Source of the DNA: Ariolimax columbianus
Taxonomy: Eukaryota > Mollusca > Gastropoda > Stylommatophora > Arionidae
Assembly (NCBI GenBank): GCA_036924085.1
Contig: JAVGWX010000002.1
Location: 91,435,871-91,499,870 of the forward strand
Direction of reading: 5' to 3'
Length of the DNA: 64,000 bases
In this document: piece after piece, positions 22,315 to 33,121 of the stretch
How the letters are laid out: each line of letters starts with the position of its first letter
Position numbering within the stretch: the stretch's first letter is position 1
Position numbers and translations under genes: made by a program
Notes under the pieces: generated by a model
Told to the model about the DNA's origin: nothing
Seen by the model: the letters and a program-made list of their open reading frames with translations, nothing else
Databases searched by the model: none

Positions 22315-22751
22315 TATTCTAACAAACCGTTAGAGTAGCAGATCCATTCAATAAGGTGCTTTGCGCCATGCACCGTTCCGGTAAAACCCGTCGAGGAGAG
22401 AAATTCATACTTCTTAAGTCTAGTACTATTTGAATGAGCTACATATGAGCCAAATTTCAACTTTCTCCTCCTACTCCGTTATAGTCAGGGTAAAGACTTA
22501 TGACATTTCTCCTTGTATAGCCAAAAGTAGCAATATTACTAAAAAATGCAGCTTTTTTGTTTGTCTTACTGTTCTTGTCTTGGGACGAAACGAAAAGGTC
22601 TGCCTCGGCATTCATTGGTTTGCGCTGGTGTGAGGGGCGGGTGGGGGAGGCTTGCGCTGGTGGCACGTTAAACTTTTGGAGTGGCTCTTTGATGCTCTCT
22701 ATCTACCGTCCCCGGATTGGGCCTCTTGCTCGTGGTCCTGAAACCTCCATG
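22315..22751. other. Unassigned sequence
   Basis: Nothing recognised. It may include the eroded 5' end of the mariner relic. Confidence 0.35.
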
Positions 22752-23322
22752 TTGTTGTTGTAGGTGAATGCCCACAATTAATAGTTCTGCTCGTTTGTGG
22801 GCTCTGAAAAAAACGTTACGTGCATGTTTGTTGTAGCTGTCCCTCACTCGTTAGCCAGGCCGCTATGAAAACAGCCAGTTTCCAACGAGATCTACCAGAA
22901 AGTCGAGGTGTGGTTCTTGGCCAGTATATTTTCCCTGACCCTGACTAACATGTCTGATGAGTATATTTTCCCTGACCCTGACTAACATGTCTGATGAGTA
23001 TATTTCCCATGACCCTGACTAACATGTCTGATGAATATATTTTCCATGACCCTGACTAACATGTCTGATGAGTATATTTTCCATGACCCTGACTAACATG
23101 TCTGATGAGTATATTTTCCATGACCCTGACTAACATGTCTGATGAGTATATTTTCCATGACCCTGACTAACATGTCTGATGAGTATATTTTCCATGACCC
23201 TGACTAACATGTCTGATGAGTATATTTTCCATGACCCTGACTAACATGTCTGATGAGTATATTTTCCATGACCCTGACTAACATGTCTGATGAGTATATT
23301 TTCCATGACCCTAACATGTCTG
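22752..23322 (-). repeat. S-G element, copy 2, with expanded head array
   Basis: In plus-strand order: the AAC tail as 'ttgttgttg', the body ('gcccacaattaatag', 'gggctctgaaaaaaacgtta', 'gaaaacagccagtttccaac'), then a 37-bp head unit about 11 times (22924-23320). The body is more diverged than in copy 1. Confidence 0.85.
22924..23320. repeat. 37-bp minisatellite within S-G copy 2
   Basis: Unit CATGTCTGATGAGTATATTT plus 'tccatgaccctgactaa', with very low divergence between units (early units have CCC for CAT). On the minus strand it aligns with the 38-bp unit at 41476 across its whole length. Confidence 0.95.
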
Positions 23323-23458
23323 ACAAGTTTGACATTGACAACATAGCGTGCTAAATACAAAATGTGAATTAACGAGAGCAAAATAGAAACTTTGATGTGA
23401 GTAGCATACCTGGACCTCTAAACATACGTGTAAATGATATTGCTCTTCAACAACCCTC

Positions 23459-23862
23459 ATGAATTCAAGTATGGGGGTAGTAATATTTTCGTCAGACGGC
23501 AACATCGACAGGGAAAGAGATTAGGTGTCAGAAAGCATCAGCTTTGACTTATCAGCTGTCACCACTGTTTAGGCACTCGAGCATTAGTTTGGCAACCAAG
23601 CAACAGCTGACAAACAGAATATTTATGCCGATTCTATGCTACCAGTGCCAAACACGAACCTTTGACAGGTCTAGTGAGAGCAGAATTTTGTCGTGTGAAA
23701 TGAAGTGTTTGAGGAAGGTGATCTGTGTTAACAGGAGAGACAGAATGCGGAACGACGACATTCGTAGTATGGTCGGCACTACGGCTTGGCAGAAAATAAG
23801 TTGGTTTGGTCATCTCATGAGAATGCACCATCATCCTCTTCCACTGATGGCTTACAACGCTG

Positions 23863-23893
<31 letters not shown>

Positions 23894-24395
23894 GCAAATG
23901 CCCACAATGAGTAGGTTACTCTTTTGTGCGCCCTGAAAAGGACGTTAAGTGGCGGATTGCAGAAGCTTTGCTCACATTCCGAGTGTGCTGATGAAAGTAG
24001 ACCTAGGTCTTCTAGTCGGTTGAGCAATGCTTGGCTGCGTGTCACTCACTACTCGGGGATCACGCCAGACCTCACCTTGTTAGTCAGACTGTTGTCCTCG
24101 ACAACATCCCCTTTCCAGGACGACCAACGAAGAGGTCAGGTGAGGGTCTTGGTCAGTATATTTTTCCTGATTCTGGCTAACGCCTGACCAGACGTTAGTC
24201 ACATTGTCCCTTACAACGCTGGTAGATCTGACTACATGGCAAGGGGGAAGCCGCGAAGCAGGGGGATAGATGACATTAGAGTGATTATGGGGTGATAAGG
24301 GCTCACATTGACCGACGCATCACACTTGGCGCAGGCAGACGACTTAAGCTCCCCACGACGCTCAACGGCACTACTGGAAGAGAACTAACTAACTG
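23459..24395 (+). pseudogene. RTc LINE 3' end, copy 2, interrupted by S-G
   Basis: The plus strand encodes PILCYQCQTRTFDRSSESRI, CEMKCLRKVICVNRRDRMRN and KISWFGHLMRMHHHPLPLMA. The frame is cut at YNAG by the S-G insertion (23865-24209). The tail resumes at 24224 ('ggtagatctgactacatggc') and ends near 24395 ('ctggaagagaactaac'). Confidence 0.87.
23865..24209 (-). repeat. S-G element, copy 3 (345 bp, single head unit)
   Basis: It is flanked by a perfect 14-bp duplication CTTACAACGCTGGT (23851-23864, 24210-24223) inside RTc. On the minus strand it runs from GGGACAATGTGACTAACGTC to CAAACAACAACAACAACAAC. This copy defines the unexpanded element. Confidence 0.93.
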
Positions 24396-24399
24396 ATTT

Positions 24400-25025
24400 T
24401 GGGACTGTCAGCGTGGTTATCAACGTATATTTAGGAACATAGTGACGGTTGTATCAGTTTCGGTACCAACTGGTAGTGCGCCTTGTTTGCCTTTTGAATT
24501 AAATTTCCTATCCCTCTTTCCATCTTGCCGTCGTCAGTGAAAACACTGTCCAGGTACGTAAACTCACATAGGGGTCGCTGTGGTCGAGGTAAGACATTTG
24601 CCCTTCAAATAGATGAACGGAAACGGCGTGGATTCGAGCCCCGCAGGTTTCAAGCGACTCCTGGTCTCAAAAATCGGTGAGACAAGAGTGCCTGCATCCT
24701 GAAGTACCTCCAATAATATTGATTTAGGTCTTGACACTGACCCAAGGTAGTTCAAGACCAGAGAGTGAGGTTGAGGATAAGCGCAGCTTCTTTTTCACTA
24801 TAACCCAAATACAGTGCAAGTTACATCATCAAGACGAAAAACCGCATAATTGTGTCGCCATCATTGCTTGCGATGGACAACTAACATTAACACCTGTACA
24901 TCCTTGGGGGTTGCCATTGGTGTGGAAACTGCGCTGTTGACGGTTAATTGTCACGGTATCCGTCTTGTCGCTGTTCATCTTCATGTCATATTCTGGATAG
25001 ACTAGGTCATGACATACTATTTATA
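24400..25025 (-). pseudogene. RTc LINE fragment, copy 3, interrupted by S-C
   Basis: On the minus strand: YPEYDMKMNSDKTDTVTINR (24905-25020), then past the S-C insertion TYLDSVFTDDGKMERGIGNL (about 24470-24570), matching 'EFKYLGS.FTDDG' of the other RTc copies. It lies tail-to-tail with RTc copy 2. Confidence 0.7.
24571..24890 (+). repeat. S-C tRNA-headed SINE, copy 1
   Basis: The head 'gtcgctgtggtcgaggtaag' and GGATTCGAGCCCC resemble A and B boxes. The body ('ctggtctcaaaaatcgg', 'gaccagagagtgaggttgag', 'cactataacccaaatacag', 'gttacatcatcaagacgaaa') matches 37108-37405. Confidence 0.82.
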
Positions 25026-25351
25026 TTGTAGAAGAACCTCTGGTTGTCTAGTAGTATTTGGCTGATGACATGTGGCCCAACTATATTAAAATGTGGTCTC
25101 GACACATCATTCTGAATCTGTCCTTCATCAAAATAAACTAAATCGTTATGACTCTCATTCCTGCTTCGTCCACAACAGGTGACTGTGATATTGTGTTCTA
25201 GTTTACAGCGAAGATGCGATATCTGCGCACATCAGCTCGCCGCATCAGGTTTCAATACGGCCTTGTTGAGACCAGGTTTGATTCCTTACTCTCTTAACTA
25301 GAGCACAAGTGTAGTATATTTCCAGGACCGCCACTTGGTGGCAAAATCTTT
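25026..25351. other. Unassigned sequence
   Basis: Nothing recognised. Confidence 0.4.
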
Positions 25352-26302
25352 TTCTGCGTTGTTCATTCTTAAACTCTCGCTACCAAGCCCTGAAAAGGGC
25401 TTTGCAAGTAGCATGATGTTTGTTATCCGGAGAACGAAGTGCGTTGTGTCGTAGTTTACAACTTGGCTGCCATATTTGCAACTTCCGGACGGCACATTCA
25501 ACTACTACTGGCATTTTTGGGTACCGGGCTAGCCTTCTCTCTTCAATACCTTCTCCTTAGCCAGCCTGTTCTGTTGCGGTATATTATCCAGCATCACCGT
25601 GTGGAGGTGCAAAAGGGTCTTGGCAGCTCTGGATCGCTGGTCCTTGCACTAACAGTCAGCTCTGGATCGCCGGGCCTACACTAACAGTCAGTTTTGGATC
25701 GCTGGCCCTGACACTAACAGTCAGTTCTGGATCGCTGGCCCTGACACTAACAGTCAGCTCTGGATCGCTGGCCCTGACACTAACAGTCAGCTCTGGATCG
25801 CCGGGCCTACACTTACAGTCAGCTCTGGGTCGCTGGAACTGACACTAACAGTCAGCTCTGGTTCGCTGGCCCTGACACTAACAGTCAGCTCTGGCTCGCT
25901 GGCCCTGACACTAACAGTCAGCTCTGGTTCGCTGGCCTGACACTAACAGTCAGCTCTGGTTCGCTGGCCCTGACACTAACAGTCAGCTCTGGTTCGCTGG
26001 CCCTGACACTAACAGTCAGCTCTGGTTCGCTGGCCCTGACACCAACAGTCAGCTCTGGATCGCTGGCCCTGACACTAAAAGTCAGCTCTGGATAGCCGGG
26101 CCTGACACTAACAGTCAGCTCTGGATCGCTGGCCCTGACACTAACAGTCAGCTCTGGATCGCTGGCCCTGACACTAACAGTCAGCTCTGGATCGCTGGCC
26201 CTGACACTAACAGTCAGCTCTGGTTCGCTGGCCCTGACACTAACATTTCAGCTCTGGTTCGCTGATCGCTACAGCTCATGCACTGCTCAGTATCTGGAAC
26301 CC
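25352..26302 (-). repeat. S-D repeat, copy 5, with internal 33-bp array
   Basis: Ends match other S-D copies (minus strand: 'ctgagcagtgcatgagctg' at the start; 'cgagagtttaagaatgaaca' at the end). The segment that is single in other copies ('gctaacgtcagggccagcgaaccagagctg') is expanded to about 19 units, so the copy is about 950 bp instead of about 350 bp. Confidence 0.9.
25645..26262. repeat. 33-bp minisatellite inside S-D copy 5
   Basis: Unit TCTGGTTCGCTGGCCCTGAC plus 'actaacagtcagc'. GGATCG and GGTTCG variants cluster in blocks, and a CCGGGCCTACAC variant recurs twice, showing local unit spread. Confidence 0.94.
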
Positions 26303-26569
26303 ACCCCATGTTTTACACCCCTGGCAAGCCGTGTCTTACACTTTCCTCTCACATCCTGTAATGGCGGCTAACTTAAATCGTTCATTTACATGTGGTCTTT
26401 CTTGTTGTGATATTTTAGCTGTTTTCGTTCATTTTTGCCCCTGACGAAGACCTTATCGCTGTATGGTAAATTTGGTTATGTTTTCATCATGGAGCAGGCA
26501 CTGTGTCAATATCTATTTGTTCTGTTATCGATTTAAAGCAATTATTTACTTCCACAAGTATTGGCGCCT
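26303..26569. other. Unassigned sequence
   Basis: Nothing recognised. Confidence 0.4.
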
Positions 26570-26796
26570 TTGAAATGATGGTATTCAGAAGACTTGGACG
26601 AGTTTTTTTTAAAGATTGGAAAACAAATATTGAGGTTCTGAAACAACTCAAGGTGAAGCAGATAGCTGTGAAGTAAATAAAATACAGAAAAAATAAAAAT
26701 AAAATAGTTTGGTCATGTCAAGCGACATGACAGTCTGCTGAACGTTTTAATGGCGAGAGGAGTGGAATGAATGAAAGCCAGAGGGTCGCAGAGGTA

Positions 26797-26985
26797 CAGA
26801 TGGACAGAGGGACAGAGGGACAGATGGACAGATGTACAGAGGGACAGATGGACAGAGGGACAGAGGGACAGAGGTACAGAGGGACAGATGGACAGAGGGA
26901 CAGAGGGACAGATGGACAGAGGTACAGAGGGACAGAGGGACAGAGGGACAGAGGGACAGAGGGACAGATGGACAGACAGCATTTA
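26797..26985. repeat. 8-bp GGGACAGA/TGGACAGA array inside RTd
   Basis: About 23 units. It lies at the LINE's 'acagatggacagacaat' position, so it is an expansion of coding-derived LINE sequence. Frames on both strands ('VPLSLCPS', 'QRDRGTEG') are artefacts. Confidence 0.93.
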
Positions 26986-27064
26986 GATGTGGTCGAGGCA
27001 CAGTTTGATTGAGTGTAGCAGCCATTCACAGGATAGAGACAGCTATAGATTCATTACTGTCAAC

Positions 27065-27330
27065 TGAGGGGACGGCGTGGGCTAGTGGTTAAGTAACACG
27101 GCTCACAACCAAAGGTGCTGGGTTCGATCCCCATCACAGCATCGGCAGTTACTCCGGGGAAGCAAACCCTTAGAAAATGCAGGAGGGAGCAGACCCTTAC
27201 ATAAATGCATGTTGAAGTCGGACGCATTGGACCGACAGGCGCAAAATAAAAACCACAGTGCAACGCACACCGCCTTGGGGAATAGATAAATAAAGCGAAC
27301 GCAAAAAAACCAGAAACAAAACAAACAAAA
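27065..27330 (+). repeat. S-B tRNA-headed SINE, copy 1
   Basis: GTGGGCTAGTGGTTAAG (A box) and GGGTTCGATCCCC (B box) at normal tRNA spacing, then a body 'ccggggaagcaaacccttag', 'gcaggagggagcagaccctt', 'gcacaccgccttggggaata' and an A-rich tail. It is flanked by a perfect ATTACTGTCAAC duplication (27053-27064, 27331-27342). Confidence 0.94.
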
Positions 27331-27397
27331 ATTACTGTCAACAACGGTTGTGAAGACGGCACTTGATAATGATGGTGATGATGATGATAATGTATGT

Positions 27398-27668
27398 TCT
27401 ACTCTGGAATACAGAGGTTTGGCTGGAATACAGAGGTTTGGCTGGAATACAGAGGTTTGGCTGGAATACAGAGGTTTGGCTGGAATATAGAGGTTTGGCT
27501 GGAATACTGAGGTTTGGCTGGAATACAGAGGTTTGGCTGGAATACAGAGGTTTGGCTGGAATACAGAGGTTTGGCTGGAATATAGAGGTTTGGCTGGAAT
27601 ACAGAGGTTTGGCTGGAATACAGAGGTTTGGCTGGAATATAGAGGTTTGGCTGGAATACAGAGGTTTT
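27398..27668. repeat. 19-bp minisatellite (GGAATACAGAGGTTTGGCT)
   Basis: About 14 units with few changes (TATAG, ACTG). A 121-codon frame stays open because three 19-bp units make 19 codons; it is not a gene. Confidence 0.94.
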
Positions 27669-27889
27669 CCAGAAAGGACGCCAGACTACTATACGTGTCG
27701 TCTTCGCTCTGACCTTGATCAGATCTAGTTCAAGGTCTCCGAGAACTTGTTTTGTGATGTCCAGCCAAACGGGCGTTAGGGTTAACTAAGATGTCTCTCT
27801 CTTGGGTTACCTACATTCTGGTGGTAGGCAACCTTCCTTCTTTTCGCAGACAGGGTCAACCTACTGCATATAAGACTGCTATACTTTAT
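27669..27889. other. Unassigned sequence
   Basis: Nothing recognised. Confidence 0.4.
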
Positions 27890-29010
27890 TCAGCTTGGGA
27901 TGGATTTCAAATTCGGGATGTTCCGTTTGGTTGGAGACCTACTACTTGAACCATCTTTCTGAAAAATCTCTCTTTTTCAGTTCAGTTAATTTCAAATGCC
28001 ATTTCCGCATAGAAGTTCGCCTGCAGTGGATTTCATATGCCGTAATAGTGCAATTTGGCAGGTTTTTTCCAGTCCATCTCCTGATGTTATCCGCCCACTT
28101 GAAATGGTTTCTGCCTCTTGAACGACTGTCTTCCACACTACCTTCCAGTATGGTCTTCAACAAGTGGGTATATTTCTTGTTAAATGACCACAATAACGTA
28201 ACTTTCTTACCCTGATTTCGGTCATTAATTCTCTTTTCACCCCCCAACTTTTTCAGTACCTCCAAATTTGTTTTCTTCTTTTTTCAAGAAATACGTCCCA
28301 ATCTTCTATATACCCACATTTCGAAGGCTTCAATACTCTTTTCCAACTTCTTTTTCAGTTCCCTGTTTCTGCGCCATAAAGTGGTGACGAGTATTAATAA
28401 AACATAACAATTTCCATTTTCAAATTCTGATTTATCTGTTTGGATGTCAGTATGTGTCACATGTTGCTGAATACCATCTTGGTCATACCTATTCTCTTTC
28501 TGATTTCTTTTCACTGCTGCTTTTTTCCGAGCTATTATATAACTTAGGAGAAACTCTGTACCTGTTTCAGTAGTAATTTTCCCAAGTATCAAAGTCTTTG
28601 TTTTCTTTATGTTTATGTCTAATCCAAACTCTTGACTTATTTTGTAAATTGTTGTCACAATCTCCTGTAATTTGTGCACAGTTGTTGCCATCAAAACTGT
28701 ATCATCCGCATATCTAAGGTTATTCATTGCCACTCCTCCAAATGGAAGACATAGCATCCCAGCTATCTGTTTGAATATTTGTTATGTGTAAATATTACGG
28801 AGATAAGAGGATAATATACATCCTTGTCTCACTCCTCATTTTACATCTATACTTGGAAAGCATAATTTTCCTTTTGAGCTTTCTTTGATGGGATTGCTTC
28901 ACTGTCCACGACTTACGCATGTAAGTCAAGACGTGCACAAAGGCCTGATAGTATACAGTCAAATTTGTTTTCTGAACTTTTCTTCTTTTGACTGAGAATT
29001 TCACTATTTA
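27890..29010 (-). pseudogene. RTd-type LINE second half, copy 5 (diverged subfamily)
   Basis: Minus strand, in order: an upstream piece KSWTVKQSHQRKLKRKI (28795-29004), RQGCILSSYLRNIYT, then NNLRYADDTVLMATTVHKLQ (intact YADD box), FGLDINIKKTKTLILGK, KSIEAFEMWVYRRLGRIS, and after a break LLKTILEGSVEDSRSRGRNH and KWADNIRRWTGKNLPN. It is closest to the copy at 62080. The order of the upstream pieces suggests rearrangement. A 157-codon frame at 28284-28757 is the best preserved part. Confidence 0.85.
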
Positions 29011-29129
29011 TTACCTGGATCCGCAAATATTGTACCATTTAACAGTGAAATATGATGTTTCTTTTTAATATTACAAAGTGTAATGGCATGTGTGAACTTG
29101 CTTTTCTTGATTAATCTTAATATGTATTA

Positions 29130-29300
29130 TTTCTTCTTCTTTTTCTTTAATTTCTTGTTCTTCATTTTTTTCTTCGTCCTCTTCTTCCTCTTTGTTTCGT
29201 TGTTTTGTTTCTTCTTCTTCTTCTTCTTTTTCTTATACTACTTCTTCTGCTTAATAGTCTTAATTTTCTTCTTCATCTTCTCTTTTTTACTCTTCTACAA
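29130..29300. repeat. Degenerate TTC-rich tract
   Basis: T/C-rich, with TTC runs broken by A and G. It lies directly at the 3' (tail) side of the minus-strand S-D copy 6, so it is probably its old GAA tail. Confidence 0.75.
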
Positions 29301-29580
29301 CTACTTCGTTGTCGGGAGTGAAACGAACATTGCAACGTGTCGTAGTTACAGTAGGGCTGCGATATGATCACTTTCGGTCCGGCACATTCGGTTTCAGCAT
29401 TGCATTTTTGGAATAGTTTTTCTTGATTAGTATGCATGCGTGCAGTCTGCTTCGAGGGTCGCCTCTTGGAGAAAGTTGAATAGGGTCTTGGTCAGCAGCT
29501 CTGAATCACTCATCCGTGAAGTACGCAGCAATCTACGAGTCACTGGGATCTGTCATATCATTCGCTGTGCTGTATCTTCG
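29301..29580 (-). repeat. S-D repeat, copy 6 (degenerate)
   Basis: It retains 'caacgtgtcgtagttacagt', 'gggctgcgatatgatcac' and 'tttcggtccggcacattcgg' (plus-strand text) and a weak match to the head. Strongly eroded. Confidence 0.6.
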
Positions 29581-29627
29581 ACCCCAGATCTTATTTAAGG
29601 CGAATAACTCAACAATATATCCATAGT

Positions 29628-29975
29628 GGCCCGCCGGGGGTTTATAGAACCACTGCCCCACAGAGAGCATGTCGTAAGAGGTGACTAACTGTGTAACATG
29701 GCGTAACATTGACCATGGTTAGATGGTTTGTTAAGAGCAGCATAGATGGCGCGTAACAGGCCACATTTCTACTTTGTTCTAGTGTTTGTGTCTATTAAAA
29801 TGGACTCGCACATCAGTTAACCAGGCTCCGCCACACTTGTCCCTACGCAGCTGAGTAATAAACTGCTTGAGCTTAACCCGCTAAGCAGGAAATCCTCCTC
29901 TTGGATACATCCAGCCCACGACAGAGCTGGGACCTGCCCAGGGCCGTCTCTTTAGAACTACAGGTTGACTTAGAC
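29628..29975 (-). repeat. S-H repeat, copy 1
   Basis: Plus-strand text: 'gagcatgtcgtaagaggtga', 'gtaacatggcgtaacattga', 'gcagcatagatggcgcgtaa', 'tggactcgcacatcagttaa', 'gagctgggacctgcccaggg'. Same family, opposite orientation, as 33122, 44665 and 53949. The GTCGTAAGAGG segment is the most conserved. Confidence 0.82.
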
Positions 29976-29984
29976 CATATCACT

Positions 29985-30252
29985 GGGGACGTCGTGGGCT
30001 AATGGTTAAGTGACACTGCTCACAACCCGAAGGTGCTGGGTTCGATCCCCATCACAGTACCTGCCGTTACCCCGGGGAAGCAATCCTTTAGAAAATGCAG
30101 GAGGAAGCAGACCCTTAAATAAAATGTATGCTGAAGTCGGATGCACTGGGCCGACAGGCGCAAAATGAAAACCACAGTGAAACGCACACCGCCTTGGGGA
30201 ATAGAGAAATAAGGCGAATGCAAAAAAACAAAAAACAAAACAAAAACAAACT
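29985..30252 (+). repeat. S-B SINE, copy 2
   Basis: It starts GGGGACGTCGTGGGCTAATG with A and B boxes preserved and ends with an A-rich tail. ATATCACT occurs at 29977-29984 and 30253-30260, consistent with a target duplication. Confidence 0.9.
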
Positions 30253-30292
30253 ATATCACTTATTTCAAAACAAATAATTCAATTTTTTTTTA

Positions 30293-30533
30293 AATTTGCG
30301 TTCGCCTTATTTCTTCATTCCCCAAGGCGGTGTGCGTTGCACTGTGGTTTTTATTTTGCCCCTGTCGGCCCAGTGAATCCGACTTCAGCATGCATTTTAT
30401 GTAAGGGTTCGCTTTCTCCTGCATTTTCTAAGGGTTTGCTTCCCCGGGGTAACGGCCGGTGCTGTGATGGGGATCGAATCCAGCACCTTTGATTGGGAGC
30501 CGTGTCACTTAACCACTAGCACACGCCGTCCCC
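30293..30533 (-). repeat. S-B SINE, copy 3 (inverted relative to copy 2)
   Basis: The reverse complement of the S-B consensus, from 'ttgcgttcgccttatttctt' to 'ccactagcacacgccgtccc'. It lies about 40 bp from copy 2, so the two form an inverted pair with arms of about 240 bp. Confidence 0.9.
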
Positions 30534-30540
30534 TAGTCAT

Positions 30541-30815
30541 TCAAATATCTTGTATGCTTACTTTTGATATATCAATGAAAATCTTGTCAGTTCCCTGTGA
30601 AGCACACGTCTTCAACATATACACCCCGTTCAGCTTTGAACACGTGTTCCCTGTTGCATTTTTGTTGTCTAGAGAGGCATGTTTTCGTCTTCCTCTGCTT
30701 TTTTTGTCTGGGGTATTCCAGGATAGGGCCTGTCTTGCAACAATATCATTTTGTTTCATTAGTGTTTGCCTTGTTGACCACTATCATCCTGTCTCACCGT
30801 ATATTCATTTAATGT
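30541..30815 (-). pseudogene. LINE C-terminal fragment, unassigned family
   Basis: The minus-strand frame starts NDIVARQALSWNTPDKKSRG and continues RRKHASLDNKNATGN, like the '.ARQAL.WNP.G.R.RGRP' tail of several non-LTR reverse transcriptases. It ends at the inverted S-B copy. Confidence 0.6.
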
Positions 30816-31205
30816 AAATGGGGTACTTTCCAACAATACCACATTAGCAATGTCACCATGTCAATCTTTCCAATCTGCACAATAACTCGTTGTTAAAAAA
30901 GACTTTACCTTTTCAGTTATTTTTATTATTATTCATGTGTCAAGGCCATTCAATAGGAGAGAAGTGTAATTGATTATTAAATTGATTGATTTTTTTTTTA
31001 GACTTGTCATGTGAAATGTTTTTAAATACCTTACAATCAGTGATTGTTTTTAATCGTATTGTGCATGCTCTTCAATGATAGATATTACATAATTTTGGAG
31101 CTATTTATCTAGTCCATCCTTTCTTATACTTCTTCTATGAAGTGAGAGCTTTTGTTAAATTAGTTTCAAAGTAATGGGGAAGTGTCTCGTTTAAAAATAA
31201 TCGTA
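30816..31205. other. Unassigned AT-rich sequence
   Basis: Nothing recognised. Confidence 0.4.
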
Positions 31206-31207
31206 GT

Positions 31208-31450
31208 ATGGGTGCAACATACTGGCCAAGGTCATATCTCACGTCAGGTATCAGGGCAACATACTGGGCAAGGTCATATCTCACGTCAGGTATCAGGGCA
31301 ACATACTGGCCAAGGTCATATCTCACGTCAGGTATCAGAGCAACATACTGGCCAAGGTCATATCTCACGTCAGGTATCAGGGCAACATACTGGCCAAGGT
31401 CATATCTCACGTCAGGTATCAGGGCAACATACTGGGCAAGATCCCACCTC
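31208..31450. repeat. 42-bp minisatellite, block 1 (ATCAGGGCAACATACTGGCC)
   Basis: Six near-identical 42-bp units: 'aacatactggccaaggtcat' plus 'atctcacgtcaggtatcagggc'. It grades into block 2 to the right. The 131- and 105-codon frames are artefacts of the period. Confidence 0.94.
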
Positions 31451-32487
31451 ATGTCTAGGGCAGGTCAAGCATACTCTCCAAGACATCACATCATGGCAGG
31501 GTCAGTTACAACATGCTGACCAAGACATTACCACATTTCAAGGTCAGATACAACATACTGACCAAAACATTATCTAACGTCAGGGTCAGATACAACATAC
31601 TGACCAAAACATTATCTAACGTCAGGGTCAGATACAACATACTGACCAAGACATTACCACACTTCAAGGTCAGATATAACATACTGACCAAGACATTACC
31701 ACACTTCAAGGTCAGATACAACATACTGACCAAGACATTACCTCACGTCAGGGTCAGATAGAACATACTGACCAGGACATTACCACACTTCAAGGTCAGA
31801 TACAACATACTGACTAAGACCTTACCACACTTCAAGTTCAGATACAACATACTGACCAAGACATTACCACACTTCAAGGTCAGATACAACACACTGACCA
31901 AGACATTACCTCACGTCAGGGTCAGATACAACATACTGACCAAGACATTACCACACTTCAAGGTCAGATACAACATACTGACCAAAACATTATCTAACGT
32001 CAGGGTCAGATACACCATACTGACCAAAACATTATCTAACGTCAGGCTCAGATATAACATACTGACCAAAACATTACCACACTTCAAGGTCAGATACACC
32101 ATACTGACCAAAACATTATCTAACGTCAGGGTCAGATACAACATACTGACCAAGATATTACCACACTTCAAGGTCAGATACAACATACTGACCAAGACAT
32201 TACCACACTTCTAGGTCAGATACAAGATACTGACCAAGACATTACCACACTTCAAGGTCAGATACAACATACTGACCAAGACATTACCTCACGCCATGGT
32301 CAGATACAACATACTGACCAAGACATTACCTCACGCCAGGGTCAGATACAACATTCTGACCAAGACATTATCTCACGCCAGGGTCAGATACAACATTCTG
32401 ACCAAGACATTACCTCACGCCAGGGTCAGATACAACATATTGACCTAGACATTACCTCACGCCAGGGTCAGATACAATATACGTATG
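31451..32487. repeat. 42-bp minisatellite, block 2 (ACATACTGACCAAGACATTA)
   Basis: About 24 units: 'tacaacatactgaccaagac' followed by one of three inserts (ATTACCACACTTCAAGGTCAGA, ATTATCTAACGTCAGGGTCAGA or ATTACCTCACGCCAGGGTCAGA). The CACGCC type clusters at the right end and the two others alternate in the middle. Confidence 0.94.
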
Positions 32488-32751
32488 CAGCTTAGGGAAG
32501 GTAGTCCGATAGCAGGCACTGATATCAGAGATGAAGTGTTAGAGACTTCCTTATACGAGGCCACAGTTTGTTTATGATGTGAGTCTAGGCAGTTTCTTTC
32601 GTTCTTGCGCATTCAGTTTCTCTCCAGCGAGAGCATAGGAGTTCCCTTAGGAAAACTGCACCAAAGCACTTTACTTATTTTGTTACACCGTCGATTTGAG
32701 CGCAAGATGCATCAGTGAATGAGCTGACAACAGTCAGTAAGTCAAAGCTTT
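32488..32751. other. Unassigned sequence
   Basis: Nothing recognised. Confidence 0.4.
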
Positions 32752-33110
32752 GATCAGGGTCAGTTCACGATTGAATAAGACCCTTTTCCGCCTGCAAGTG
32801 GCGGCTCTGGAAACATAATGCAACCAGGCGGCCTGGCTAAGAGAATAGGTGTCGGAGAGGGAAGGCAAACCGGTCTAAAAAATGTTGTGCTGAAATCGGA
32901 TGTGTCGAATCGAAAGGTGCAAATATCGCAGTCTCACTTTAAACGTCACAAACGTCCGTTACGGGACGAACGTCGAAGAAGACGAAGAAGAAGACGAGGA
33001 GGAACACGCAGAAGAAGACGAGGAATAACACACAGAAGAAGAAGAAGACGAGGAGGAACACGCAGAAGAAGGAAGAATATGAAGAGCAAAGAAGAGGAAG
33101 AAGAAGAAAC
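32752..33110 (+). repeat. S-D repeat, copy 7 (diverged subfamily) with GAA-rich tail
   Basis: It shares 'aagacccttttccgcctgca', 'ggcctggctaagagaatagg' and 'gcaaatatcgcagtctcact' with copy 8. The tail 'cgaagaagacgaagaagaag' extends to about 33110 with AGG and ACA interruptions. Confidence 0.8.
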
Positions 33111-33121
33111 ATCTCGGCACA

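Larger units (their letters stand above)
26570..27385 (+). pseudogene. RTd LINE 3' end, copy 4, with internal expansion and an S-B insertion
   Basis: It encodes FRRLGRVFFKDWKTNIEVLK, then the tail 'ggtcatgtcaagcgacatga', an expanded GGGACAGA tract, 'catttagatgtggtcgaggc' and 'gattcattactgtcaac'. An S-B SINE sits at 27065-27330. The true tail resumes as 'aacggttgtgaagacggcac' and ends in GATGATGAT repeats. Confidence 0.85.

Noticed and set aside
31208..32487. Centromeric satellite
   Set aside because: The array is only about 1.3 kb with a 42-bp unit shared with retroelement heads; nothing shows megabase-scale extent.
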